Counted from the stretch's first letter, positions 1 through 8,761 are shown. The stretch is 64,000 nucleotides of DNA from Yersinia rohdei ATCC 43380 (GCF_000173775.1 NZ_ACCD01000013.1:51221-115220); one strand, 5' to 3'. The notes: generated by a model from the letters alone, not told the origin. Program-made: numbers and translations.

Positions 1-79
1 GGAGCAGCCAAAAAAAGCGTAAAGCATTTTTAGTGGTTTTTGCCAACGGATCGGGATTATACCTAATAAAGGACTCTGC

Positions 80-1054
80 ATGTTTCTTGCAATAACACTA
101 TTAATCATTGGCTTGTTTTTACTCGTCTACGGCGCTGATAGATTAGTTTATGGCGCGGCGGTGTTATCTCGGTCTTTTGGTATCCCACCACTTATTATCG
201 GGATGACCATCGTCGGTATTGGCACCTCGCTGCCGGAACTGATTGTCTCGGTCACTGCGGCGCTGAATAACCAAAACGATATGGCCGTCGGCAATGTGCT
301 GGGCTCCAATATTACCAATCTATTATTGATTATTGGCGGTGCAGCGCTGATACGCCCGCTGACAGTGCGCTCTGAGATTTTACGCCGCGAGCTGCCCTTA
401 ATGTTAGTCGTGACCGTGCTCTGTGGTTTCCTGCTGATGGATAATCATCTCAGCCGTGGAGATGGGGTGATTTTGCTCTTCGCAGCAGCGGTCTTTATTG
501 TCTTGATGCTCAAGATTGCCCGCCTGGCACACGCGGAAGGCAATGACATTCTGACTCGCGAACAGCTAGCTGAACTCCCACAGGACAGCAGCAATACCGT
601 CGCATTATTGTGGTTGGTGCTGGCATTTATTATTTTACCCCTGTCCGCCAAAATGATTATCGACAATGCCACCGTCATTGCCAGAGTCGCGGGCGTCAGT
701 GAACTGGTTATCGGGCTGACGGTCATTGCCATTGGCACCAGTTTACCGGAACTGGCCACGTTTATCGCCGGCGCGCTGAAAGGCGAAAATGATATGGCGG
801 TTGGTAATATCATCGGCTCCAATATTTTTAACATTGTTATTGTGTTAGGCGTTCCCGCACTGCTATCGCCTGGGGATATCAACCCCGAAGCATTCCAACG
901 TGATTATTGGGTCATGCTCGGTGTCAGTGTGGTATTCACCGTTCTTTGCATGGGGCGAAAACATAGAATCGGTCATATCGCGGGCGCTCTGTTATTATGC
1001 GCGTTTATCGCTTATCTCGCGGTGCTGTTTTGGGTACCCTTAAGCGCTGCGTAA
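80..1054 (+). CDS. yrbG: Inner-membrane calcium/sodium antiporter family protein YrbG
   Basis: This 324-residue membrane protein belongs to the Na+/Ca2+ exchanger (CaCA) family. It shows the family's internal duplication. Two alpha-repeat motifs, GTSLPELIVSV near residue 50 and GTSLPELATFIAGA near residue 220, are each followed by NDMAVGN-(V/I)(L/I)GSNI, the cation-binding signature, within about ten hydrophobic segments. The start ATG is preceded by AAAGGA at a good distance. It lies directly upstream of kdsD, as in E. coli, where it heads the LPS biosynthesis/export cluster. The ion specificity is inferred from the family. Identification is firm. Confidence 0.95.
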   Translation: MFLAITLLIIGLFLLVYGADRLVYGAAVLSRSFGIPPLIIGMTIVGIGTSLPELIVSVTAALNNQNDMAVGNVLGSNITNLLLIIGGAALIRPLTVRSEILRRELPLMLVVTVLCGFLLMDNHLSRGDGVILLFAAAVFIVLMLKIARLAHAEGNDILTREQLAELPQDSSNTVALLWLVLAFIILPLSAKMIIDNATVIARVAGVSELVIGLTVIAIGTSLPELATFIAGALKGENDMAVGNIIGSNIFNIVIVLGVPALLSPGDINPEAFQRDYWVMLGVSVVFTVLCMGRKHRIGHIAGALLLCAFIAYLAVLFWVPLSAA

Positions 1055-1081
1055 CTCATGTTGATTCAGCGGGAACCTAGT

Positions 1082-2158
1082 ATGTCTTCTTTTAATTTAC
1101 AGTCAGGTGTGAATTCACAGTTAGATGTTAATTCGCAATCAAATGTTAATTCGCAATCAGATGTTAATTCGCAATCAAATGTTAATTCACGACCAAAAGT
1201 AGATTTTCAGCAGGCGGGTAAACAGGTACTACAGATTGAGCGCGAAGGGCTGGCACAACTCAGTCAATATATAAATGACGACTTTGCCGCTGCCTGTGAG
1301 GCCATATTTAGCTGCCGTGGTAAAATTGTCGTGATGGGCATGGGGAAATCAGGCCATATTGGGTGCAAAATTGCCGCCACTTTTGCCAGCACTGGCACGC
1401 CATCATTTTTTGTCCACCCCGGCGAGGCCAGTCATGGCGATCTCGGCATGGTCACACCACAAGATATCGTGTTAGCCATCTCCAACTCGGGGGAGTCCAA
1501 CGAAATTCTTGCGCTGATCCCCGTCCTGAAACGCCAAAAAATTCAGCTGATTTGTATGAGCAACAACCCGGAAAGTACCATGGGTAAAGCGGCTGATATT
1601 CATCTGTGCATTAAAGTCCCGCAAGAAGCTTGCCCGCTAGGCTTGGCCCCAACCACCAGCACCACGGCCACATTAGTGATGGGCGATGCCCTGGCCGTGG
1701 CTTTGCTACAGGCCAGAGGCTTTACACAGGAAGACTTTGCGCTCTCTCATCCCGGCGGCGCACTCGGGCGCAAGCTGCTATTACGCATTAGCGATATCAT
1801 GCACACTGGCGATGACATCCCACATGTGAGTCCCGATGCATCGTTACGAGACGCATTACTGGAAATTACTCGGAAAAATCTGGGTTTGACCGTAATTTGT
1901 GACGATTTAATGATGATTAAAGGTATCTTTACCGATGGCGATTTACGCCGGGTATTTGATATGGGCGTGGACTTGAATCATGCAAAAATCACCGATGTGA
2001 TGACCAGCGGCGGCATCCGGGTTCCCCCAACCATGTTGGCGGTTGATGCACTCAACTTAATGGAATCACGTCATATTACCGCCGTGTTGGTCGCTGATGG
2101 TGACAAGCTACTGGGTGTGGTGCATATGCACGACATGCTAAGAGCCGGCGTTGTTTAA
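1082..2158 (+). CDS. kdsD: D-arabinose 5-phosphate isomerase KdsD, with a repeat-expanded N-terminus
   Basis: KdsD interconverts ribulose 5-phosphate and arabinose 5-phosphate, the first step of Kdo synthesis for LPS. A SIS sugar-isomerase domain (about residues 70-200, with GMGKSGHIG and SNSGES motifs) is followed by two CBS domains ending in RHITAVLVADGDK and LRAGVV. The protein is 358 residues against 328 in E. coli. The extra length is a run of five six-residue repeats after residue 9 (VNSQLD, VNSQSN, VNSQSD, VNSQSN, VNSRPK). I chose the ATG at 1082 because MSSFNLQSG aligns with the E. coli N-terminus; an upstream in-frame ATG at 1058 would add eight residues. kdsC follows after an ERIC block. 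Confidence 0.95.
   Translation: MSSFNLQSGVNSQLDVNSQSNVNSQSDVNSQSNVNSRPKVDFQQAGKQVLQIEREGLAQLSQYINDDFAAACEAIFSCRGKIVVMGMGKSGHIGCKIAATFASTGTPSFFVHPGEASHGDLGMVTPQDIVLAISNSGESNEILALIPVLKRQKIQLICMSNNPESTMGKAADIHLCIKVPQEACPLGLAPTTSTTATLVMGDALAVALLQARGFTQEDFALSHPGGALGRKLLLRISDIMHTGDDIPHVSPDASLRDALLEITRKNLGLTVICDDLMMIKGIFTDGDLRRVFDMGVDLNHAKITDVMTSGGIRVPPTMLAVDALNLMESRHITAVLVADGDKLLGVVHMHDMLRAGVV
1109..1198 (+). repeat. Five 18-bp in-frame tandem repeats inside kdsD
   Basis: Five consecutive 18-bp units lie at 1109-1126, 1127-1144, 1145-1162, 1163-1180 and 1181-1198. The second and fourth units are identical (GTTAATTCGCAATCAAAT) and the third differs from them at one base. The first and last are more diverged. 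Each unit encodes VNSQxx, so gain or loss of a unit keeps the frame. The array sits ahead of the conserved VDFQQAGK that begins the catalytic part of KdsD. Confidence 0.9.
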
Positions 2159-2182
2159 TGGTCTGGTATATTTAAGTCAGGT

Positions 2183-2330
2183 TAAAAACTGCTAACACCG
2201 CCGCAACCTCAAGAAGAAGAGGATGACCCAAAGTCATTGGGGTTGCAGCCCAGCAGCAAACAAGTGAATCCCAGTGATTCGGATGAAAAAGAGCTGCTAA
2301 CACCGCTGCAACCTCAAGTAAGAAGGGTAA
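2183..2330 (+). repeat. ERIC element (right-end remnant plus centrally deleted copy) between kdsD and kdsC
   Basis: A right-arm remnant (2183-2224, with CTAACACCGCCGCAACCTC) is followed at about 2227 by a second copy. The second copy starts ACCCAAAGTCATTGGGGTTGCAG and ends CGCTGCAACCTCAAGTAAGAAGGGTA. It lacks the central palindrome normally found between the GTGAATCCC and GTGATTCGG segments. These arms match the ERIC consensus seen in full at 54562-54684. The last bases form the kdsC ribosome binding site. Confidence 0.85.
2321..2327 (+). promoter_or_regulatory. kdsC ribosome binding site lying within the ERIC terminus
   Basis: AGAAGGG lies six bases before the kdsC ATG at 2334 and is part of the conserved 3' end of the ERIC element. 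No other Shine-Dalgarno-like sequence is present upstream, so the mobile repeat appears to supply the ribosome binding site. The same end sequence serves yhdT at 56833-56839. Confidence 0.7.
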
Positions 2331-2333
2331 ATT

Positions 2334-2897
2334 ATGAATGGCACAGTATATCAAGACACATGCTATGGCCCTGTGGCTAACGGCGTTATAGAACGAGCGG
2401 CCAAGATTCGCTTATTGATCTGTGATGTTGATGGTGTAATGTCCGATGGCCTGATTTACATGGGTAATCACGGCGAAGAACTGAAAGCCTTCAATGTGCG
2501 GGATGGCTATGGTATCCGCTGCCTGATAACCTCAGGTATCGAAGTGGCTATTATTACCGGTCGCCGCGCAAAATTAGTGGAAGACCGTGCCACCACCTTA
2601 GGCATTACCCACCTTTATCAAGGGCAATCTGATAAGCTAGTCGCTTATAATGAGTTACTGACAGCATTAAAATGCCAGCCCGAACAAGTGGCTTACATTG
2701 GTGATGACTTGATTGATTGGCCAGTAATGGCCCAAGTTGGGCTATCAGTCGCCGTGGCGGATGCTCATCCATTGCTCATTCCCAAGGCGCATTATGTGAC
2801 ACAGATTAATGGCGGACGCGGTGCCGTACGCGAGATATGTGATTTGATATTATTGGCCCAAGATAAACTCGAAGGTGCCAAAGGATTGTCGATATGA
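2334..2897 (+). CDS. kdsC: Kdo 8-phosphate phosphatase KdsC
   Basis: KdsC removes phosphate from Kdo 8-phosphate, giving free Kdo for LPS inner core. This is a HAD-superfamily phosphatase of the small tetrameric type. The nucleophile motif DVDGV has Asp31 and Asp33, followed by IITGR near residue 80 and the metal-binding GDDLIDWPVM motif near residue 123. Length is 187 residues (188 in E. coli). Translation probably depends on the ERIC-derived ribosome binding site just upstream. The stop codon overlaps the start of lptC, indicating coupled translation. Confidence 0.97.
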   Translation: MNGTVYQDTCYGPVANGVIERAAKIRLLICDVDGVMSDGLIYMGNHGEELKAFNVRDGYGIRCLITSGIEVAIITGRRAKLVEDRATTLGITHLYQGQSDKLVAYNELLTALKCQPEQVAYIGDDLIDWPVMAQVGLSVAVADAHPLLIPKAHYVTQINGGRGAVREICDLILLAQDKLEGAKGLSI

Positions 2898-3457
2898 GTA
2901 AAACAAGACTATGGATAACACTATCCTTAGCGCTAATTGCTTTAGCATTAATTGGCTGGAATATGTCAGGCTTTAATCAGCAAGACGCCCCCATCATCGC
3001 CGATGATAATGAACCCTCTTCACAGAGTCAGCATACTGTGACTGTGGTGTTTAATCCGATTGGGCAGCTAAATTATAAGTTAGTGGCAGAAGATGTTCAA
3101 AACTTCACAGCAAAAGAACTGACCTGGTTCACCAAACCGGTCATGACGATGTTTGATGAGAATGCGGTCGCCACTTGGACTGTACGGGCGGATCGCGCCA
3201 AACTGACCAATGATAAAATGCTGTATTTGTATGGGCATGTTGAGGTTGATAGCTTGACCCCAGATGCCCAATTACAAAAAATTAAAACCGATAACGCCCA
3301 GGTTAATTTGATCACTCAGGATGTATCCTCAGACGATGAAGTTACCCTCTTTGGTGTTGGATTTAGATCTAACGGCATGAAAATGCGTGGGAACTTGCGG
3401 GATAAAACCGCCGAGCTGATTGAAAAGGTTAAAACCTCTTATGAAATCCAAAAATAA
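2894..3457 (+). CDS. lptC: LPS export protein LptC
   Basis: LptC is the bitopic inner-membrane part of the Lpt bridge that passes LPS from LptB2FG to LptA. It has one N-terminal transmembrane helix (about residues 7-24) followed by a periplasmic beta-jellyroll of the OstA/LptA fold. It is 187 residues, close to the 191 of E. coli. It overlaps kdsC by four bases, and its last 17 bases overlap lptA, so the three are probably translated as a coupled set. Confidence 0.95.
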   Translation: MSKTRLWITLSLALIALALIGWNMSGFNQQDAPIIADDNEPSSQSQHTVTVVFNPIGQLNYKLVAEDVQNFTAKELTWFTKPVMTMFDENAVATWTVRADRAKLTNDKMLYLYGHVEVDSLTPDAQLQKIKTDNAQVNLITQDVSSDDEVTLFGVGFRSNGMKMRGNLRDKTAELIEKVKTSYEIQK

Positions 3458-3986
3458 AATTCGTCATTTTTTGCTAGCCAGCTCACTTTTAGCCGCAAGC
3501 TTGCCTGCATTGGCATTAACCGGCGACTCTGACCAACCGGTGCTGGTTGACTCGGTTAAACAAGCCTTAGACATGGCTGCGAATACCGTCACATTTACTG
3601 ATAATGTGGTTATCAAGCAAGGCACGATTGAAATTAAAGCTGATAAAGTTGTGGTAACCCGTCCGGGTGGTGATCAAAACAAAATGGTTATCGAGGGTTT
3701 TGGTAATCCGGTCACGTTTTATCAAATGCAAGACAGCGGCAAACCGGTCAAAGGCCACGGGCAGAAACTGCGTTACGAAGTCGCTAACGATTTAGTTATC
3801 TTGACCGGTGATGCTTATCTGGAGCAGCTTGATAGCAATATCAAAGGCGACCGCATTACTTATTTAGTGAAAAAACAGCAGATGGAAGCCTTCAGTAATA
3901 AAGGCAATCGCGTGACAACCGTGCTGTTACCGTCCCAATTACAAGACAAAGGGCCAGCAGCATCAGGCCAAAAGAAGAGTAAGTAA
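3441..3986 (+). CDS. lptA: Periplasmic LPS transport protein LptA
   Basis: LptA forms the periplasmic bridge that carries LPS between LptC and the outer-membrane LptDE complex. A signal peptide (MKSKNK, then a hydrophobic stretch ending LPALA, cleaved before LTGD) is followed by the OstA-like beta-jellyroll. Conserved blocks include VVVTRPGG, ATFYQMQDSGKPV-like and SNIKGDRITYLV. I place the start at 3441 rather than the upstream in-frame ATG at 3420, because it gives a clean signal peptide that aligns with E. coli. The protein is 181 residues. It overlaps lptC and precedes lptB by six bases. Confidence 0.95.
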   Translation: MKSKNKIRHFLLASSLLAASLPALALTGDSDQPVLVDSVKQALDMAANTVTFTDNVVIKQGTIEIKADKVVVTRPGGDQNKMVIEGFGNPVTFYQMQDSGKPVKGHGQKLRYEVANDLVILTGDAYLEQLDSNIKGDRITYLVKKQQMEAFSNKGNRVTTVLLPSQLQDKGPAASGQKKSK

Positions 3987-3992
3987 TCATTT

Positions 3993-4718
3993 ATGGCAAC
4001 ATTAATCGCAGAAAAACTGGCTAAGGCGTATAAAGGCCGTAAAGTGGTCGAAGACGTCAGCCTGACAGTGAAATCCGGTGAAATTGTCGGTCTTCTTGGG
4101 CCCAATGGCGCAGGTAAAACCACCACTTTTTATATGGTCGTCGGCATTGTCCAGCGTGACGCCGGGCGTATTGTGATTGATGATGAAGATATCAGCCTCT
4201 TGCCGCTCCATGAACGCGCCCTGCGCGGGATTGGCTATTTACCGCAAGAAGCCTCCATTTTCCGCCGCCTGAGTGTCTTTAATAATCTGATGGCAGTGCT
4301 GGAAATCCGTAAAGATCTGACATCTGAACAGCGCCAGGAACGCGCTGATGAGTTAATGGAAGAGTTCCATATTACACATTTACGTGACAATCTAGGGCAA
4401 TCGCTTTCCGGTGGTGAACGCCGCCGTGTTGAGATAGCCCGTGCACTGGCGGCAAATCCTAAGTTTATTTTGCTGGATGAGCCATTTGCCGGGGTTGACC
4501 CAATTTCTGTTATCGATATCAAAAAAATAATTGAGCATTTGCGCGACAGTGGTCTCGGCGTCTTGATTACCGACCATAACGTGCGCGAAACGTTAGACGT
4601 TTGTGAGCGGGCTTATATTGTAAGCCAAGGGCATTTAATCGCTCACGGCACACCACAGGAAATTTTGGCTGACGAACAAGTTAAGCGTGTTTATCTGGGT
4701 GAAGAATTCCGTCTTTAA
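3993..4718 (+). CDS. lptB: LPS export ABC transporter ATPase LptB
   Basis: LptB is the cytoplasmic ATPase that powers LPS extraction by LptFG, which are encoded elsewhere. All nucleotide-binding motifs are present: Walker [10 protein letters not shown] at residues 36-44, Q-loop around LPQEAS, signature LSGGE at 138-142, Walker B FILLDEP at 158-164 with catalytic Glu163, and the switch His in TDHNVRE. Length is 241 residues, as in E. coli. It follows lptA by six bases and precedes rpoN by 54. Confidence 0.98.
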   Translation: MATLIAEKLAKAYKGRKVVEDVSLTVKSGEIVGLLGPNGAGKTTTFYMVVGIVQRDAGRIVIDDEDISLLPLHERALRGIGYLPQEASIFRRLSVFNNLMAVLEIRKDLTSEQRQERADELMEEFHITHLRDNLGQSLSGGERRRVEIARALAANPKFILLDEPFAGVDPISVIDIKKIIEHLRDSGLGVLITDHNVRETLDVCERAYIVSQGHLIAHGTPQEILADEQVKRVYLGEEFRL

Positions 4719-4772
4719 TCTTCTCTCACTAAAAACACGTCGTCATCCATTAAGGAAAATTGATACCGTATT

Positions 4773-6206
4773 ATGAAGCAAGGTTTGCAACTCAAGTTCA
4801 GCCAACAACTGGCAATGACTCCCCAGCTACAGCAGGCTATTCGCCTATTGCAGCTTTCTACGCTTGAACTCCAGCAGGAGATTCAACTTGCGCTGGAGAG
4901 TAACCCCCTGCTTGAGCAAACTGATCTTCATGAAGAAATAGAGACAAAAGAAACGCCAGACAGTGAATCGCTCGATACCCGCGAAGCACTGGAACAAAAA
5001 GATATGCCGGAAGAATTGCCACTGGATGCCACTTGGGATGAAATTTATACCGCAGGCACGCCATCAGGAATGAGCAATGATTACAGTGATGATGAACTGC
5101 CGGTCTATCAAGGGGAAACCACCCAAACTCTGCAAGACTATCTCATGTGGCAAGTGGATTTGACCCCATTTTCAGAGACTGACGCGGCCATTGCGACCTC
5201 TATTGTCGATGCAGTCGATGAAACTGGCTATCTCACCGTCCCGCTAGAAGACATCCTCGAGAGCATGGGTAATGAGAACGTCGCACTCGACGAAGTAGAA
5301 GCCGTGCTCAAGCGGATACAGCACTTTGATCCTATTGGAGTTGCTGCTCGCAATTTGCGCGAATGTCTATTGGTGCAGTTGTCACAATATGCTAAAGATA
5401 CCCCTTATCTTGCTGAAGCGCGCTTAGTCATTAGCGAATATCTGGATTTGCTAGGCAACCATGATTTCCGCACTATGATCCGCTTAAGTCGGCTAAAAGA
5501 AGATACACTTAAAGAAGCGATCGCCCTGATTCAATCGCTAGATCCCCGCCCTGGTCAATCGATCAATACCGGGGAGTCAGAATATGTCATTCCAGATGTT
5601 CTGGTACATAAAGACAAAGGGCGCTGGACGGTCGAGCTGAATGCCGATAGCATTCCACGCCTGAAAATTAACCAGCAGTATGCAGCAATGGGTAACAATA
5701 CCCGCAATGATAGCGACGGGCAGTTTATCCGCAGCAATCTGCAAGAAGCAAAATGGTTGATAAAAAGCCTTGAAAGCCGCAATGAAACGCTGTTGAAAGT
5801 GGCGCGTTGCATTGTTGAACAGCAAGTGGCATTTTTTGAAAATGGCCCAGAATTTATGAAGCCCATGGTACTGGCAGACATTGCTCAGGCTGTGGATATG
5901 CATGAATCGACAATTTCCCGCGTGACTACGCAGAAATTCCTGCACAGTCCCCGGGGTATTTTCGAGCTGAAATATTTCTTCTCCAGCCACGTCAATACCG
6001 ATAGCGGAGGTGAAGCTTCCTCTACCGCAATTCGTGCACTGGTGAAAAAATTGGTTGCGGCAGAAAACCCTGCCAAACCACTGAGTGACAGTAAGCTGAC
6101 CACACTATTATGTGAACAAGGCATTATGGTGGCACGGCGAACCGTCGCTAAGTACCGAGAGTCGTTATCCATCCCGCCGTCAAATCAGCGTAAACAGTTG
6201 ATTTGA
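4773..6206 (+). CDS. rpoN: RNA polymerase sigma-54 factor RpoN
   Basis: RpoN directs polymerase to -24/-12 promoters and needs an enhancer-binding ATPase partner. The Gln/Leu-rich activator-contact region I spans residues 1-50. An acidic linker (about 60-110) leads to the core-binding domain, and a C-terminal helix-turn-helix precedes the RpoN box [10 protein letters not shown], which reads the -24 element. The length, 477 residues, equals that of E. coli. It is followed after 23 bases by hpf, in the standard enterobacterial order. Confidence 0.98.
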   Translation: MKQGLQLKFSQQLAMTPQLQQAIRLLQLSTLELQQEIQLALESNPLLEQTDLHEEIETKETPDSESLDTREALEQKDMPEELPLDATWDEIYTAGTPSGMSNDYSDDELPVYQGETTQTLQDYLMWQVDLTPFSETDAAIATSIVDAVDETGYLTVPLEDILESMGNENVALDEVEAVLKRIQHFDPIGVAARNLRECLLVQLSQYAKDTPYLAEARLVISEYLDLLGNHDFRTMIRLSRLKEDTLKEAIALIQSLDPRPGQSINTGESEYVIPDVLVHKDKGRWTVELNADSIPRLKINQQYAAMGNNTRNDSDGQFIRSNLQEAKWLIKSLESRNETLLKVARCIVEQQVAFFENGPEFMKPMVLADIAQAVDMHESTISRVTTQKFLHSPRGIFELKYFFSSHVNTDSGGEASSTAIRALVKKLVAAENPAKPLSDSKLTTLLCEQGIMVARRTVAKYRESLSIPPSNQRKQLI

Positions 6207-6229
6207 CCTGAACTGAGAAGGAAGAGACT

Positions 6230-6517
6230 ATGCAGCTCAATATTACCGGACATCATGTTGAAATAACCGAAGCGTTACGCGAGTTTGTTACCGCTAAATT
6301 TGCCAAACTTGAGCAATATTTTGATCGAATTAACCAAGTGTATGTGGTTTTAAGTGTCGAAAAAGTAAAACAAATTGCAGAAGCCACGGTACATGTGAAT
6401 GGAGGCGAGTTGCACGCAAGTTCAGAGCAGGAAGATATGTACGCCGCAATTGATATTTTGGTTGATAAACTGGCACGCCAGTTGAACAAACATAAAGATA
6501 AATTGAAACAACATTAA
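6230..6517 (+). CDS. hpf: Ribosome hibernation promoting factor HPF (short form)
   Basis: HPF binds the 30S subunit near the decoding centre and helps convert 70S ribosomes to 100S dimers in stationary phase. At 95 residues it is the short gammaproteobacterial form and has only the S30AE domain. Recognisable blocks are MQLNITGHHVEIT at the N-terminus and MYAAIDILVDKLARQL near the C-terminus. The ATG follows GAAGGAAGAG. It lies between rpoN and ptsN. Confidence 0.97.
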   Translation: MQLNITGHHVEITEALREFVTAKFAKLEQYFDRINQVYVVLSVEKVKQIAEATVHVNGGELHASSEQEDMYAAIDILVDKLARQLNKHKDKLKQH

Positions 6518-6561
6518 GAATCCTTGTATACCCAAAGGTTCAATACTCGCTACATAACCTG

Positions 6562-6594
6562 TACCCGCGGTGGAGTGAAAACTCCCTGCGGGTA
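6562..6594 (+). other. Strong hairpin between hpf and ptsN
   Basis: TACCCGC (6562-6568) pairs perfectly with GCGGGTA (6588-6594). An inner GGAG/CTCC stem closes a TGAAAA loop. No U-tract follows, so it looks more like an mRNA processing or stability element than an intrinsic terminator. The preceding TATACCCAAAG resembles an ERIC left end, so the block may be a decayed ERIC copy. Confidence 0.6.
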
Positions 6595-6628
6595 TCGGGT
6601 TTAAAACAGCGCTTAAGTGAAAGATGAG

Positions 6629-7111
6629 ATGATCAACGATCCAGCATTGCAATTAAGCTCGGTATTAAATATCGAGTGCACCAAAAGTTCCGTACATTGC
6701 TCAAGTAAAAAACGGGCTTTGGAAATTATCAGCGAGTTAGCTGCCAAGCAGCTTAACCTATCCTCACAGATCGTTTTCGATGCTGTTTTAACCCGCGAAC
6801 GTATGGGCAGCACCGGTATTGGTAGTGGTATCGCGATACCTCATGGCAAGTTGGAAGAAGATACACTGCGCGCTGTCGGCGTGTTTCTCCGCCTGGAACA
6901 GCCTATTGCCTTCGATGCCATTGATAATCAACCGGTTGACCTTTTATTTGCCTTGTTGGTTCCAGCAGATCAATGTAAAACTCACTTACACACTTTATCT
7001 TTAGTGGCCAAGCGATTAGCTGATAAAACAGTATGTCGTCGTCTACGTGCGGCACAAAGTGATGAAGAGCTTTATCAGATAATGACTGAATTACCGCCTG
7101 AAACGGCGTAA
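6629..7111 (+). CDS. ptsN: Nitrogen-PTS enzyme IIA PtsN (EIIA-Ntr)
   Basis: PtsN is the terminal phosphate acceptor of the PtsP-Npr-PtsN chain, which regulates potassium transport and other targets rather than sugar uptake. It has a single EIIA fructose/Ntr-type domain with the phosphorylated histidine in GIAIPHGKLEED (His72). I favour the ATG at 6629 (160 residues, MINDPALQLSS), which aligns with the E. coli start. A GTG at 6617 would add four residues. The partner npr lies two genes downstream, past rapZ. Confidence 0.95.
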   Translation: MINDPALQLSSVLNIECTKSSVHCSSKKRALEIISELAAKQLNLSSQIVFDAVLTRERMGSTGIGSGIAIPHGKLEEDTLRAVGVFLRLEQPIAFDAIDNQPVDLLFALLVPADQCKTHLHTLSLVAKRLADKTVCRRLRAAQSDEELYQIMTELPPETA

Positions 7112-7113
7112 TC

Positions 7114-7284
7114 GGGCGAAAGAACGTAGCTAACGCCCCTGCGGCTTCCAGTTACAAGGGCTACCCAAAGTCATTGGAGTTGCAGGTAGGCAGCAAGTGA
7201 ATGAGTTCCAATGAGCTTACTCAAGTAAGTGATTTGGGCAAAAGAACGTAGCTAACACCCCTGCGGCTTCAAGGACGTAGGGTA
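7114..7284 (+). repeat. ERIC element, right-arm remnant plus complete copy, upstream of rapZ
   Basis: A right-arm remnant (7114-7160, CGTAGCTAACGCCCCTGCGGCTT) is joined to a complete copy (about 7162-7284) beginning CTACCCAAAGTCATTGGAGTTGCAG. The complete copy has the central GAGCTTACTCAAGTAAGTGA palindrome and ends GGCTTCAAGGACGTAGGGTA. It fills almost the whole ptsN-rapZ gap, so any transcript continuing from ptsN must run through its hairpin. rapZ has its own GGGGAG ribosome binding site outside the element. Confidence 0.9.
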
Positions 7285-7308
7285 AAATACAATAGGGGAG
7301 TCACTCAC

Positions 7309-8160
7309 ATGGTGCTGATGATTGTCAGCGGCCGTTCCGGTTCAGGGAAGTCTGTTGCTTTGCGCGCATTGGAAGATATGGGCTTTTATTGTGTTGATAA
7401 CTTGCCTGTAGTTCTGTTGCCACAATTGGCGAGTACACTTGCTGATAGGAATATCTCTGCCGCGGTGAGTATTGACGTGCGCAATATGCCTGAATCTCCT
7501 GAGGTATTTGAACATGCCATGACTCAACTGCCGGACAGCTTTTCGCCGCAGTTGCTGTTTTTGGATGCTGATCGCAATACCCTGATTCGACGCTATAGTG
7601 ATACCCGTCGTCTGCACCCGCTGTCGACCAAGAATCTGTCATTAGAGAGTGCTATTGATGAAGAGAGCATCCTGCTGGAGCCTTTGCGCTCACGGGCTGA
7701 TCTGATTATCGATACCTCGGAAATGTCAGTGCATGAATTAGCTGAAATGCTGCGTACCCGTCTGTTGGGTAAACGTGAGCGCGAGCTGACAATGGTGTTT
7801 GAATCCTTCGGCTTTAAGCACGGCATTCCCATTGATGCAGATTATGTCTTCGACGTACGTTTCTTACCAAACCCACACTGGGATCCGAAATTACGCCCAA
7901 TGACAGGTTTGGATAAGCCGGTTATCTCCTTCTTGGATCGCCACACTGAAGTACATAACTTTATTTATCAAACACGTAGCTATCTAGAACTGTGGCTGCC
8001 AATGCTGGAAACCAATAACCGCAGTTATCTTACTGTTGCCATTGGTTGCACCGGTGGTAAGCATCGTTCCGTCTATGTTGCCGAACAATTGGCCGATTAT
8101 TTCCGCGCGCGCGGCAAAAATGTCCAATCACGTCATCGCACTCTGGAAAAGCGTAAATAA
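7309..8160 (+). CDS. rapZ: RNase adapter protein RapZ
   Basis: RapZ binds the GlmZ small RNA and presents it to RNase E, and it senses glucosamine 6-phosphate to control GlmS. The N-terminal P-loop is GRSGSGKS (residues 8-15). The C-terminal domain contains the conserved [14 protein letters not shown] motif and a basic RNA-binding tail ending [10 protein letters not shown]. Length is 283 residues (284 in E. coli). The TAA stop overlaps the npr ATG by one base. Confidence 0.97.
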   Translation: MVLMIVSGRSGSGKSVALRALEDMGFYCVDNLPVVLLPQLASTLADRNISAAVSIDVRNMPESPEVFEHAMTQLPDSFSPQLLFLDADRNTLIRRYSDTRRLHPLSTKNLSLESAIDEESILLEPLRSRADLIIDTSEMSVHELAEMLRTRLLGKRERELTMVFESFGFKHGIPIDADYVFDVRFLPNPHWDPKLRPMTGLDKPVISFLDRHTEVHNFIYQTRSYLELWLPMLETNNRSYLTVAIGCTGGKHRSVYVAEQLADYFRARGKNVQSRHRTLEKRK

Positions 8161-8432
8161 TGACTGTCAAACAGACCGTTGAGATCAAAAACAAGTTGGG
8201 GATGCACGCCAGACCCGCCATGAAATTGTTCGAGCTGGTTCAGAGTTTTGATGCTGAAGTCATGTTACGTAATGACAGTGGTACTGAAGCCGAAGCCAGC
8301 AGTGTTATTGCACTGCTGATGCTCGATTCTGCCAAAGGCCGTCAAATTGAGGTCGAAGCCACCGGGCCTGATGAGATAAAAGCCCTGGCGGCAGTAATTG
8401 AGTTATTTAATTCAGGGTTTGATGAGGACTGA
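8160..8432 (+). CDS. npr: Nitrogen-PTS phosphocarrier protein NPr
   Basis: NPr (PtsO) is the HPr paralogue that carries phosphate from EI-Ntr (PtsP) to PtsN. The phosphorylated histidine is His16 in [10 protein letters not shown]. The second conserved block, [15 protein letters not shown], corresponds to the HPr Ser46 region. It has 90 residues, like E. coli NPr. It is translationally coupled to rapZ by a TAATG overlap and is the last gene of this operon before the pyr leader. Confidence 0.97.
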   Translation: MTVKQTVEIKNKLGMHARPAMKLFELVQSFDAEVMLRNDSGTEAEASSVIALLMLDSAKGRQIEVEATGPDEIKALAAVIELFNSGFDED

Positions 8433-8569
8433 GGTTCACAGTTCATGATTGGATCTGGTAACTGCGAACACCAAAAAACATAACCAAAACTTACCCTAAT
8501 TAAAGAGATTTAAAATCAAAACACACCAAGTAATCGTTTGCTAATGATAAAAAATGCAGCTTTCCCCCC

Positions 8570-8597
8570 TTGCAGAGAAATTACACACGCGTATAAT
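8570..8597 (+). promoter_or_regulatory. Predicted sigma-70 promoter of pyrLBI
   Basis: TTGCAG (8570-8575) and a perfect TATAAT (8592-8597) are separated by 16 bases. Transcription would start near 8604, just ahead of the leader peptide. The layout matches the attenuated P2 promoter of the enterobacterial pyrBI operon. Confidence 0.8.
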
Positions 8598-8622
8598 TCG
8601 CCACAATTTGCCGGGAGAAATG

Positions 8623-8748
8623 ATGAAAAGCCAAGTGCGTTTTGTTGAAAATGACCCTATTTATGGTCGACAAAATAACCTGCCAGTTGGCAGCCGGTTG
8701 CCATTCTTTCTCCCGTTGCTAAACCGATCCGGTAAAGCCCCTCATTGA
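8623..8748 (+). CDS. pyrL: pyrBI operon leader peptide PyrL
   Basis: This leader peptide of about 41 residues begins [11 protein letters not shown] and ends [21 protein letters not shown] lies five bases before the ATG at 8623; an ATG at 8620 is also possible. In the E. coli mechanism, low UTP stalls polymerase in a U-rich tract. The ribosome translating pyrL catches up and prevents terminator formation. Here the pyrimidine-rich LPFFLPLL coding stretch precedes the terminator, and the TGA at 8746 lies inside the terminator hairpin, as that mechanism requires. The peptide sequence resembles E. coli PyrL only around the LPFFFPL block. Confidence 0.85.
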   Translation: MKSQVRFVENDPIYGRQNNLPVGSRLPFFLPLLNRSGKAPH

Positions 8749-8761
8749 GGGGCTTTTTTTT
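8734..8761 (+). terminator. pyrBI attenuator (intrinsic terminator)
   Basis: GCCCCTC (8737-8743) and GAGGGGC (8747-8753) form a seven-base-pair G+C stem with a three-base loop, followed by eight Ts. The pyrL stop codon lies within the hairpin, so coupled translation would disrupt it and allow pyrBI expression. Confidence 0.93.

Noticed and set aside
445..882. Long minus-strand frame antisense to yrbG
   Set aside because: It mirrors the codon pattern of yrbG, lacks a ribosome binding site and its sequence resembles no family.
1363..1587. Overlapping frame within kdsD
   Set aside because: It lies wholly inside the conserved SIS domain coding sequence and is a shadow of it.
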